A stretch of 64,000 bases of DNA from Bacillota bacterium (lineage in GTDB: Bacteria > Bacillota > Clostridia > Christensenellales > Aristaeellaceae). The notes under the pieces were generated by a model. The model did no database searches. It was not told the DNA's origin and worked only from the letters and a program-made list of their open reading frames with translations. Below are positions 25,635 through 33,126 of this stretch, one piece after another; positions within the stretch are counted from its first letter, which is position 1, and every line of letters begins with the position of its first letter. The translations under genes and the position numbers were made by a program. The stretch is from positions 1-64,000 of the forward strand of contig JAEZTL010000038.1 in the NCBI GenBank assembly GCA_023421395.1, written 5' to 3'.

Positions 25635-26535
25635 GACGCTCCCTCCTCTTGTGGCCGTAGATGCGCGGCCGGATCGACCGGTCAATCAACGGCGTCAACG
25701 CGTTCATCGTGAGGATCGCGAAGGTCACGCCCTCGGGATAGGTCCCAAAGCGTCGCATCAACACCGTCAGCGCGCCACAGCCCAGGCCGTATACCCACTG
25801 TCCCGGGCCGGGACGGGGGCCGGAGACGTAGTCGGTCGCCATGAATACCGCGGCAAACAGGAGCCCGCCCGACATAACCGCGGAGAGCGGATTTTCACCG
25901 ACCGCCCAGGCGACGAGGCAGGCGCCCGCCGCCATGGACAGCGGAATCCGGATGTTGATGGTGTAGGTAAAGAGCAGCCAGACAAGCCCCGCCAGGATCA
26001 TCAGCTTGCTGACCTCTCCAATGGAGCCGGGGATGTTACCCATGAAAAGATCCGTCCAGGAAAAGCTCTGGGCCAGCGGCGTGGCCGAAGACACTGCGTC
26101 CGCGCCCGGCGCCACATAGCCGCTTATTGCGGCGGGCCAGGAGATCAGGAGCATCGCGCGGCCAACCAGCGCGGGGTTCATGAAGTTGTGGCCCATGCCT
26201 CCGAAAAACTGCTTGGCCACGATGATCGCAAACGCGCTGCCCACCGCCGCCATCCAAAGCGGCGTGGAAGGCGGAAGCGTCAGTCCAAGAAGAAGCCCCG
26301 TCACCAGCGCGGACAGATCGCCCACACGGATGGGTTTGCGTGCCAGGGCCTGCCAGACCAGCTCCGCCATCACGGCGGCGGCAGAGGACACGAGCAGGAC
26401 CCACAGCGCGGGAAGCCCGAAGTTGTACACGCCCAGCGCCGCGCAGGGCACGAGGGAGAGCACCACGTTGAGCATCAGCCTCTGCGTGGAGACGGGCGAG
26501 AGCACATGCGGCGGATTTGAAACGGAGTATTTCAT
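25627..26535 (-). CDS. rnfD: Rnf complex subunit RnfD (covalent-FMN membrane subunit)
   Basis: A 302-residue membrane protein of the RnfD/NqrB family with about eight to nine spans. NPPHVLSP at the N-terminus and FGGMGHNFMNPALVGRA (core GHNFMNPA) are diagnostic. DAVSSAT at residues 146-152 fits the ApbE flavinylation motif, with Thr152 the expected FMN-bearing residue. It starts at an ATG that overlaps the rnfC stop by four bases. In the complex it passes electrons between RnfG and the RnfA/E pair and takes part in ion pumping. Confidence 0.95.
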   Translation of the reverse strand: MKYSVSNPPHVLSPVSTQRLMLNVVLSLVPCAALGVYNFGLPALWVLLVSSAAAVMAELVWQALARKPIRVGDLSALVTGLLLGLTLPPSTPLWMAAVGSAFAIIVAKQFFGGMGHNFMNPALVGRAMLLISWPAAISGYVAPGADAVSSATPLAQSFSWTDLFMGNIPGSIGEVSKLMILAGLVWLLFTYTINIRIPLSMAAGACLVAWAVGENPLSAVMSGGLLFAAVFMATDYVSGPRPGPGQWVYGLGCGALTVLMRRFGTYPEGVTFAILTMNALTPLIDRSIRPRIYGHKRRERHA

Positions 26536-27842
26536 TTCTGCTTTCTCCTTTCCGCAAGAATCTGCCCGCGGGCATCCCGGAATGCGGGGGTCAGGTGCCG
26601 CCTAGCCGGACAGATGTAGGAGCAGCAGCCGCAAAGGATGCAGTCCATCACGCCGATTCCCTCTGCGGCGCCCATCTCTTTGGACAGGATGAAGCCCTCC
26701 ATCTCATAGGGCACAAGGCCGATGGGGCATACTTCGGTGCAGCGTCCGCAGCGGATGCAAGGCGTGGGATCGGGTACGTCTTCAGGCCTGTAGACCACGA
26801 TGCCGCCGGTGCCCTTTCCGATCGGGGTCTCGGGGCCAGCGGCGCAGGGGCCCATCATCGCGCCGCCAAGCACAACCTTTGAACCCTCCTCGATGCCGCC
26901 GCTGAACTCCAGAATTTCACCCACGGACGTACCGATGGGCACCCGGATGTTGGCGGGCCGCTTCACGCGACCGGTGACGGTGACGATGCGATCCACCAAC
27001 GGCCTTCCCTTTTCCACCGCGTCGGCGATGGCGGCGGCGGAAGCCACGTTGATCACCACCACGCCCGCGTCAATGGGCAGCTTTCCAGCGGGAACTTCAC
27101 GGCCCGCAACCGCCTGAATCAGCTGTTTCTCACCACCCTGCGGATAGCGAGTTGCCAACACCTTGACGGTAATACCGCTCTTGCCTGCCGCAGCTTTGCG
27201 AACCGCCTCGATGGCGTCGGGTTTATTGCTCTCGATGGCCACGATGCCCTTATTGGAGCCGAAGGCGCGCATCGCGGCCACAAGGCCCGCCACGACGCGG
27301 TCGGGCTGTTCCACCATCAGCCGATGGTCGCTGGTCAGGTGCGTTTCACATTCCGCACCATTCAGGATCACCATTTCACAGAGATCGCCGCATGGAATGC
27401 ACATTTTAACGTGGGTGGGAAAGCCCGCGCCGCCCATGCCGCACAGCCCCGCCGCCTGAATGGCGGGCAGGATCGCCTCGGCCTCGCAGGTTTCCACGTC
27501 GCAAAGCGGCGTCAGCTCAACCCACTCGTCCTTAAAGTCGTTTTCGATGGCGATGCTGGCGGGCTCACAGCCCGCCGCCGCCCGGACGTCCGTCACAACG
27601 CCGGACACACTGGCATGAACTTTGACGCCCAGAGGACCCACCGCTTCCGCGATCAACTGGCCGATCCGCACGCGCTCGCCCTGCTGGACGCAGGGACTCG
27701 AGGGCGCGCCCAGATGCATGTTCATCGGGATGCGCACGAACTTGGGCGCAAACAGTTCCGTGGGCTGGTTCCTCGTCGGCCCCTTGCCGCAAGCTTCCCC
27801 GCCCAGCGGATGTATGCCGCCCCAAAATCTGCTCTTTCGCAT
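26532..27842 (-). CDS. rnfC: Rnf complex subunit RnfC
   Basis: A 436-residue peripheral subunit. It has the RnfC N-terminal barrel domain (GGIHPLGGE), a Complex1-51K-like NADH/FMN domain with GMGGAGFPTHVK, an SLBB segment (RVPIGTSVGEIL) and two 4Fe-4S motifs, CIRCGRCTEVCP from about residue 362 and CILCGCCSYICP from about 401. RnfC is the NAD(H)-side module in acetogen and Vibrio Rnf complexes. The gene starts 28 bases after rnfG and overlaps rnfD by four bases. Confidence 0.95.
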   Translation of the reverse strand: MRKSRFWGGIHPLGGEACGKGPTRNQPTELFAPKFVRIPMNMHLGAPSSPCVQQGERVRIGQLIAEAVGPLGVKVHASVSGVVTDVRAAAGCEPASIAIENDFKDEWVELTPLCDVETCEAEAILPAIQAAGLCGMGGAGFPTHVKMCIPCGDLCEMVILNGAECETHLTSDHRLMVEQPDRVVAGLVAAMRAFGSNKGIVAIESNKPDAIEAVRKAAAGKSGITVKVLATRYPQGGEKQLIQAVAGREVPAGKLPIDAGVVVINVASAAAIADAVEKGRPLVDRIVTVTGRVKRPANIRVPIGTSVGEILEFSGGIEEGSKVVLGGAMMGPCAAGPETPIGKGTGGIVVYRPEDVPDPTPCIRCGRCTEVCPIGLVPYEMEGFILSKEMGAAEGIGVMDCILCGCCSYICPARRHLTPAFRDARGQILAERRKQK

Positions 27843-27869
27843 GGCTGCCTTAACGCCTCCTGTCTGGCC

Positions 27870-28601
27870 TTAGCCGTTCCTGCTGGCCAGCAGGGTGTTT
27901 AAAAACTCCGCGCACTGGTTGACGCCGTTCACCACCGCGGTGGAGGTGATCGTCGCGCCGCTGATCGCGTCAATGGTGGAAGCGGCCTCCGCGGCGGGCG
28001 CGGGAGTGTCCTGCGCCTCGGCCGCGGGCGCGGCGGGCACGGCCGATTCAGCCGTCGTGGCGCTGGAGGTGGCGTCGCCGGTCGTCGCGCTGGACGAGGC
28101 GTCCGCCGCGGGCGCGGCGGTCGCAGCCGCTACGGCCGTCGTGGCGCTGGAAGTGGCGTCGCCCTTATTGAGCGCCACCGGCGTCTTAATGCCCACGAAC
28201 TGATCCTTGAACTCCGGATCCTTGGACTTGGCACCCAGGCCCGGCGTTTCGTTGAACTGCGCGCCGTCTACACTAATGCCGGTCAGCGCGCCGCTCATGT
28301 CCATCCCGACGACCAGCTCGATTGGCCCGCCGTAGCCCTTGACGGTGACCTGGGCCGCATAGCCCACAGTCGCACCGCCGGCACGGCCTTCGTAGCAGCT
28401 GTCAAGGCCGGTATCCGCACCGAGCTCCACAGGCACGAACTGTTCGGCCGCGGGCATCGACTCTCCCTGCGGGCTGTCCTTGCCGATGGTACCCTCAGGC
28501 AGCGCGAAGACTTGGGTCACCAGGTGGGTTGATACGAGCAGCAGGGCTGAAACCAAAGCGATCACCAGGACCGACGCCCATACCGGCAGTTGCTTTTCCA
28601 T
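27870..28601 (-). CDS. rnfG: Rnf complex subunit RnfG (covalent-FMN subunit) with a low-complexity insert
   Basis: A 243-residue protein with one N-terminal membrane anchor (about 8-31) and an extracytoplasmic FMN-binding domain. DAISGAT (211-217) is the flavinylation motif, Thr217 being the expected attachment site; NETPGLGAK is the second family marker. Between them (about 147-207) lies an insert of Ala, Thr, Ser, Pro and Glu with the repeat GDATSSATT twice, absent from standard RnfG. The ATG has GAGGAGG upstream. In this operon rnfG precedes rnfC rather than following rnfD. Confidence 0.92.
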   Translation of the reverse strand: MEKQLPVWASVLVIALVSALLLVSTHLVTQVFALPEGTIGKDSPQGESMPAAEQFVPVELGADTGLDSCYEGRAGGATVGYAAQVTVKGYGGPIELVVGMDMSGALTGISVDGAQFNETPGLGAKSKDPEFKDQFVGIKTPVALNKGDATSSATTAVAAATAAPAADASSSATTGDATSSATTAESAVPAAPAAEAQDTPAPAAEAASTIDAISGATITSTAVVNGVNQCAEFLNTLLASRNG

Positions 28602-28618
28602 ATTACGCCTCCTCGAGT

Positions 28619-29605
28619 TTAGGGCTCGTCTACGACGAGCGCTTTTGCGCCATCCGTCATGGTCACCGTGCCGTCGGAACCGATGAAAACCGCGTCAATC
28701 CCGTCAAACTTCCCGATCAGTTCCATGCCCTTCTCAAGCCCCAGCACGTAGCAGGCGGTGGACAGCGCGTCGCCCATCGCGGAACTCTTGGAGAGAATGG
28801 TGACGGAATCCAGACCGTTTTCCACCGGCCAGCCCGTCACGGGGTCCAGCAGGTGATGATAACGGATGCCATTCAAAATGAAATACCGCTGGTAGTTGCC
28901 GCTGGTGACCACCGAAAGATCTTCGGCGCGGAAGGTCATCTTGTTGACGCCACTGTCCGCCTCAGGGTCCTGAATGCCCACCACCCAGGGTTTGTCGTCG
29001 GTCGCACGGCGGCCGATCGTCAGTACGTTGCCGCCCAGATTGATCAAGGCGCTGGTCACGCCCCTCGCCCGCAGGAATTCCGACAGCCTGTCGGCGATGT
29101 ATCCCTTCGCGATGCCGCCCAGGTCCAGGCCCATGTCGTCGGGAAGCGTCACCGTGTCGCCGCTGACAACCAGTTTGCGGTAGTCCACATGGGTCGCGGC
29201 TTCCGCGAGCGCATTCGCGTCCGGCAGCACCGCGGTCTCTCCGGAGAAGTTCCAAAGTTTTGTTTCCGGCTCGACCGTTGGGTCAAAGGCACCGCCGGAC
29301 GCTTCGCTGATCGCGAGCGCGTCCCGGAGCATCTCGGCAGTATCGGACGATACGGCGACATTGCCGTGCTCGTCGTTGATGCGCCAGACGTCGCTGCCCT
29401 GAACGGTTCTTGAGAACAGCTTCTCATACCGGGCGCACTCGTCCAGCGCTTCCTTGAGGGGCGCATCGTCCGTGACATAGGCAGAGAGCGTAATCACTGT
29501 GTCAAAATAGAACCCGACCACCGATTTTTTCTCCAGTGCCTTCGTACCCTGACAACCGCTGAGCAGCATCAGCGCGAGGCACAGCGCGAGCAGTTTCTTC
29601 GTCAT
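28619..29605 (-). CDS. apbE: FAD:protein FMN transferase ApbE (lipoprotein)
   Basis: A 328-residue ApbE (FmnB-type) flavin transferase that attaches FMN from FAD to Thr or Ser of target proteins outside the membrane. A lipoprotein signal ends LMLLSGC with Cys18 as lipidation site. Family motifs include FDTVITLSAY, ASGGAFDPTV, LDLGGIAKGYIAD, ALINLGGN and HHLLDPVTGWP (Mg-binding). The ATG at 29605 was chosen over an upstream GTG because GGGGTGG precedes it and it overlaps the stop of the Gx transporter by four bases. Its likely targets, RnfG and RnfD, are encoded directly downstream. Confidence 0.95.
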   Translation of the reverse strand: MTKKLLALCLALMLLSGCQGTKALEKKSVVGFYFDTVITLSAYVTDDAPLKEALDECARYEKLFSRTVQGSDVWRINDEHGNVAVSSDTAEMLRDALAISEASGGAFDPTVEPETKLWNFSGETAVLPDANALAEAATHVDYRKLVVSGDTVTLPDDMGLDLGGIAKGYIADRLSEFLRARGVTSALINLGGNVLTIGRRATDDKPWVVGIQDPEADSGVNKMTFRAEDLSVVTSGNYQRYFILNGIRYHHLLDPVTGWPVENGLDSVTILSKSSAMGDALSTACYVLGLEKGMELIGKFDGIDAVFIGSDGTVTMTDGAKALVVDEP

Positions 29606-30108
29606 TTGGTCCACCCCGATTTCTCAAGCGCCGCGTTTACGTATTTTGCCGCAATTCCGGTGATCAAACCCGTGGCGGCGGAAAGCGCCATATAAAGCGG
29701 CAGAACCGCCATCAGCGCATCCGGCCGAACATGGACGATCAGCGCGGCGGCGCCCAACTGCCCCGCGATGTGAAACACCGCGCCAAGAATGGATACACCG
29801 ACGATGGAGATGCCCTTCACCCGCCTCGCCAGGTACATCACGGCAAGGCTCAGCGCGCCGCCGCCGAGGCTGAACGCCATCGCCATGCCGTTCAGGTACA
29901 CCAGTCCCGCAATGCCCACCTTGATGATCATCAGCGCCCACGCGGCCTTGGGGCGCATCAGGTAAATCGCGTAGAGCAGCACCGTGTTGGCCAAGCCAAG
30001 CCGGATGCCGGGGATCGCGGAAACCGCCGGAATCTGGCGCTCAATGTAGGAGAGCACCAGCATGACGGACGACAACAGTGCCATCCGCGAAAGCGTCTTG
30101 GCGCTCAT
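29602..30108 (-). CDS. Gx transporter family membrane protein (EetB-like)
   Basis: A 168-residue membrane protein with five to six predicted spans. The start (MALLSSVMLVLSYIERQIP) and IPGIRLGLANTVLLYAIYL (core GIRLGLANTV) are typical of the Gx transporter family, often misnamed heptaprenyl diphosphate synthase component I; FSLGGGALSL and GAVFHIAGQLGAA follow. EetB of the Listeria flavin-based extracellular electron transfer locus belongs to this family as I recall it. The ATG at 30108 has GGAGGGA upstream and overlaps the upstream gene by four bases, and it overlaps apbE by four bases. Confidence 0.82.
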   Translation of the reverse strand: MSAKTLSRMALLSSVMLVLSYIERQIPAVSAIPGIRLGLANTVLLYAIYLMRPKAAWALMIIKVGIAGLVYLNGMAMAFSLGGGALSLAVMYLARRVKGISIVGVSILGAVFHIAGQLGAAALIVHVRPDALMAVLPLYMALSAATGLITGIAAKYVNAALEKSGWTK

Positions 30109-30500
30109 GGTCCCTCCGTCAACTCGATCGACACGCCGTTGGGCAGACAGACGATCCAATCGCCAAGCGGGCGATGCTTGCGGCTCTCGTCCGTCACAAC
30201 GCCCTCGTGGACACAATCTTGATTTGTGCAGGTGGAGTAGGACATCGAGACGCCGTCATCTTTGATTTCAACCACATTGACCCTTCCATCGCCCTGATCG
30301 ATTCGGATGGTCGCGTCCTCATTGAGCGGCACATGCCGATAGGGCTCGCCGCCGTTTCCGATGTAGACGTTCACATACGTGGCGCTGGCGGGATGCGCGC
30401 GCCCGAAAAACAAATAAAGAACCAGCGCCGCGGCAACCACCGCCAGCGCGAGGATGAGATCCCGGCCCGTCATCAATGTTTTTTTCTTCGCATCCGCCAT
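30105..30500 (-). CDS. NusG domain II-containing membrane-anchored protein (EetA-like)
   Basis: A 131-residue protein with one N-terminal membrane helix (about 14-33) and an external NusG-II-like beta domain. It carries the conserved cysteines of the family: CTNQDC, then WIVCLPNGV near the C-terminus. It is the first gene of the ApbE/Rnf transcript. This family includes EetA, which with EetB serves flavin-dependent extracellular electron transfer in Listeria. No ribosome binding site precedes the ATG; the promoter at 30510-30538 predicts a transcript start about three bases before it, so the mRNA may be nearly leaderless. A second ATG at 30473 also lacks a good site. Confidence 0.8.
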   Translation of the reverse strand: MADAKKKTLMTGRDLILALAVVAAALVLYLFFGRAHPASATYVNVYIGNGGEPYRHVPLNEDATIRIDQGDGRVNVVEIKDDGVSMSYSTCTNQDCVHEGVVTDESRKHRPLGDWIVCLPNGVSIELTEGP

Positions 30501-30509
30501 ATCGGTAAT

Positions 30510-30538
30510 ATTTTATCAGATAGGTTGTCGAAATGCAA
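30510..30538 (-). promoter_or_regulatory. Promoter of the EetAB-ApbE-Rnf operon
   Basis: On the minus strand TTGCAT (30533-30538) and TAAAAT (30510-30515) with a 17-base spacer. The start site expected near 30503 is almost at the ATG (30500). Confidence 0.68.
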
Positions 30539-30602
30539 TACCAAACACCACGACAGACGGCGCGTATCCGGTTTTTAACCCGGGATGCCTCCGCCTGACA
30601 TA

Positions 30603-30646
30603 AAGCGCTTCCCCCGCGGGCTTTGCGGCCGCCGGGAGAAGCGCTT
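30603..30646 (-). terminator. Hairpin at the end of the fab/acc-degV transcript
   Basis: The outer stem AAGCGCTTC / GAAGCGCTT is perfect over nine bases, with a GC-rich inner stem. On the minus strand it follows degV but is trailed only by TTTATG, so termination efficiency is uncertain. Confidence 0.55.
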
Positions 30647-30674
30647 CACATTTACGGGCATCACGGCGCATCCG

Positions 30675-31517
30675 TCAGGTGCCACGCTTTTCGTTGCCGC
30701 GGTCGATCCAGCTGACGCCCAGGCAGCCTCGCCCCAGATGGATGCCCAACACCGGCCCGATGTGGCGCACCTGCACCCGGTGTCCCTTGGATTCCACCTT
30801 CGCCTTAAGCGCCGCCATCTGTTCCTCCGCGATAAAGCCCTCCACCAGGCAGTCGCAGGGCTCTTTGGGCAGGCTGTCCACCAGCGTCTTCAGCTGCTCG
30901 CTCCGCCCGCGGACGACGCCCGTGGCCACGATGGAGCCATCGATGCACCGGAGTACCGGCCGGATGTTGAGGATGGTCGAAATGGAGAGGCGTACCCCGC
31001 CCAGGCGGCCGCTCTTTCGCAGCGGCGTAATATCGTCCACGGTAAAGATGATCCGAACGCTGGCGCGCAGCGCGTTCAGCGCGGCGGCGGTCTCCGCAAG
31101 CGACCTGCCTTCGTTCAGCAACCTCCGTGCCTCCAGCACCATCTGGTAAAGCCCGCCGCTGGTGGTCAGGGAATCCACCACCTGGATGCGCTCCGCGGGG
31201 AATTCCCGCGCCGCTACGCTGGCGTTGCCAAATGTGCCGCTGAGGCGGGAGGAGATGGTCAGGCACAGGATGTCCGCACCGGATTCGATCAACTCCGCAA
31301 ATACGCCGGCAAAGGACGCATATCCGGCCTGAGACGTGCGCAGGTGCTCGATGCTCGACTCCACCAGCCGCTCGTAATCGCCGTTTTCATCCATATAGCT
31401 CTCGAGGAAGGGCTGCTTCCCCTCCAGCGAATAGCTCATGGGGACCACGGTGACGCCCAGCGCCTCCGCCTCCTCCCGGCACAGGTGGGCTGAACTGTCG
31501 GTCACAATCGCGATCAT
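30675..31517 (-). CDS. DegV family fatty-acid-binding protein
   Basis: A 280-residue DegV protein. The family start MIAIVTDSSAHL, the TSQAGYASF segment, LTISSRLSGTFGNA (core SSRLSGTF), and VDDITPLRKSGRLGG are all visible. DegV/FakB proteins bind a fatty acid and present it to the kinase FakA for uptake into phospholipids. The gene overlaps accA by four bases, so it is made with the fatty-acid synthesis operon, which fits a role in fatty-acid handling. FakA is not in the window. Confidence 0.93.
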   Translation of the reverse strand: MIAIVTDSSAHLCREEAEALGVTVVPMSYSLEGKQPFLESYMDENGDYERLVESSIEHLRTSQAGYASFAGVFAELIESGADILCLTISSRLSGTFGNASVAAREFPAERIQVVDSLTTSGGLYQMVLEARRLLNEGRSLAETAAALNALRASVRIIFTVDDITPLRKSGRLGGVRLSISTILNIRPVLRCIDGSIVATGVVRGRSEQLKTLVDSLPKEPCDCLVEGFIAEEQMAALKAKVESKGHRVQVRHIGPVLGIHLGRGCLGVSWIDRGNEKRGT

Positions 31518-32290
31518 AGCGCCTGCCCTCCGATGGCTCTAAATTTCCGGTACCGCTGCTCAACCAGCGCCGGAGCATCCATCCCGATGTAATGTGTTAC
31601 GGCCTCCGCCAGCGCATTCCTCAGGCGATCGTTGAGCGAAGCGCTCTCGCCCTCCTCAAATACCTGCTCGATCACGCCCAACCGCATAAGGTCCCGGGCG
31701 GTCAGCTTCAGACATTCGGAGGCCTCCCGGACGCGCTTGGCGTCCTTCCAGATGATGGACGCCGCGCCTTCGGGCGAGATCACGGAGTACACCGCGTTTT
31801 CCAGCATCCACACCTCGTTGGCGGCGGCCAGCGCCAGCGCGCCGCCGGAGCCGCCCTCGCCGATGATCACCGAGATGACCGGCACCGTCAGCCCCATCAG
31901 CGTCCGGATGCTCTCCGCGATCGCCGGACCCTGTCCCCGCTCCTCCGCGCCGATGCCGCAGTAGGCGCCGGACGTGTCCACAAAGCAGACGACCGGCCTT
32001 TTGAACTTCTCCGCCAGCAGGAAGTGGCGGATGGCCTTGTGGTACCCTTCCGGGTGGGCGGAGCCGAAGTTGCGCTTGACGCGCTCCTGGGTATCTCGCC
32101 CCTTTTCAATGCCGATCACCGTGACCGGGCGGCCGGAAAGCCTGGCAATACCCGCCACAATGGCGCGGTCGTCCGCGAAACGGCGGTCGCCATGCAACTC
32201 CACAAAATCGGTGAACAGCGCATGGATGAAATCCATCGCGGTCTGGCGGTTCTTGGCCCGCGCAGCCTGTACGCGGCTGTAAGCATCCAT
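31514..32290 (-). CDS. accA: Acetyl-CoA carboxylase carboxyltransferase subunit alpha
   Basis: A 258-residue carboxyltransferase alpha subunit, shorter than the ~320-residue E. coli AccA, as is common in Clostridia. DFVELHGDRRFADD, GRPVTVIGIEKGRD, FVDTSGAYCGIGAEERGQ (core DTSGAY and EERGQ) and EGGSGGALAL form the acyl-CoA and carboxybiotin site. It pairs with AccD to transfer CO2 from biotin-AccB to acetyl-CoA. It overlaps accD by one base and degV by four. Confidence 0.96.
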   Translation of the reverse strand: MDAYSRVQAARAKNRQTAMDFIHALFTDFVELHGDRRFADDRAIVAGIARLSGRPVTVIGIEKGRDTQERVKRNFGSAHPEGYHKAIRHFLLAEKFKRPVVCFVDTSGAYCGIGAEERGQGPAIAESIRTLMGLTVPVISVIIGEGGSGGALALAAANEVWMLENAVYSVISPEGAASIIWKDAKRVREASECLKLTARDLMRLGVIEQVFEEGESASLNDRLRNALAEAVTHYIGMDAPALVEQRYRKFRAIGGQAL

Positions 32291-33126
32291 CAGGCCACCC
32301 CCTGGTGCAGCGACAGCAGACGGCCAATCAGGCCCCGGAGCTCCCGCCGGTCGCAGATGATATCCACAAAGCCCTTTTCCAGCTGGAACTCCGCGCGCTG
32401 GAAGCCCGCGGGCAGCTTTTGCCGGATGGTCTGTTCGATGACGCGAGGCCCGGCAAAACCGATCAGCGCCTTGGGTTCGGCGATCAGGATGTCACCCAAC
32501 GTGGCAAAGCTGGCGTCCACGCCGCCAGTGGTCGGGTCTGTCAGCACCGCGATGTAGAGCAACCCTGCGCGACCGTGCCGCTCCACCGCGCCGGATGTCT
32601 TGGCCATCTGCATCAGAGAGAGGATGCCTTCCTGCACCCGCGCGCCGCCGGAGAGCGTAAAGCCCACCACCGGCAGGCCCTCCGCCGTGGCCAGCTCGAA
32701 AAGGCGCGTCACTTTTTCGCCCAGCGCCGTTCCCATAGAACCCATCATGAAATTTGGATCCATCGCGAACACAGCGCAGCGTATGCCTTCGATGGCGGCG
32801 GTGCCTGTCACGACGCCTTCGTTCTCGCCGCTCATCGCCTTCGCCTTTTCCAGCTTGTCGTCATACTCCGGGAAGTTCAGCCGGTTCGACGAGGTAATCT
32901 CCCGGTCGATCTCCCGGAAGCTGTTCGGATCCACGGTGAGCGCAATGCGCTTTCTGGCCGGCAGGCGCATGTGCGCGCCGCAGCGGCGGCATACGTGGAG
33001 GTTTTCCTCAAGGTCCAAGGCCGAGAGACGGCTCTTGCAGCCGGGGCACTCGGTCAACGCCTCGGGAACCTTGTTTTCGCCCTCCAGCGCGTTCTTCGGC
33101 TTGCCGAAAAGATATTTGGGCAGCAT
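32290..33126 (-). CDS. accD: Acetyl-CoA carboxylase carboxyltransferase subunit beta
   Basis: A 278-residue carboxyltransferase beta subunit. An N-terminal zinc ribbon is formed by CPGC and CRRCG; the crotonase-like core includes FMMGSMGTALGEK, SGGARVQEGILSLMQM (core SGGARVQEG) and LTDPTTGGVDASFA. It directly follows accC without a gap and is followed by accA. Confidence 0.96.
   Translation of the reverse strand: MLPKYLFGKPKNALEGENKVPEALTECPGCKSRLSALDLEENLHVCRRCGAHMRLPARKRIALTVDPNSFREIDREITSSNRLNFPEYDDKLEKAKAMSGENEGVVTGTAAIEGIRCAVFAMDPNFMMGSMGTALGEKVTRLFELATAEGLPVVGFTLSGGARVQEGILSLMQMAKTSGAVERHGRAGLLYIAVLTDPTTGGVDASFATLGDILIAEPKALIGFAGPRVIEQTIRQKLPAGFQRAEFQLEKGFVDIICDRRELRGLIGRLLSLHQGVA

Noticed and set aside
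28019..28160. Repeats in rnfG as a CRISPR-like or tandem DNA repeat
   Set aside because: The repetition is in frame, short and irregular, and is explained by the Ala/Ser/Thr-rich protein insert.
29602..30108. Annotation of the Gx transporter as heptaprenyl diphosphate synthase component I
   Set aside because: The protein is an integral membrane protein with no prenyl-synthase aspartate motif; that name is a historical misannotation of this family.
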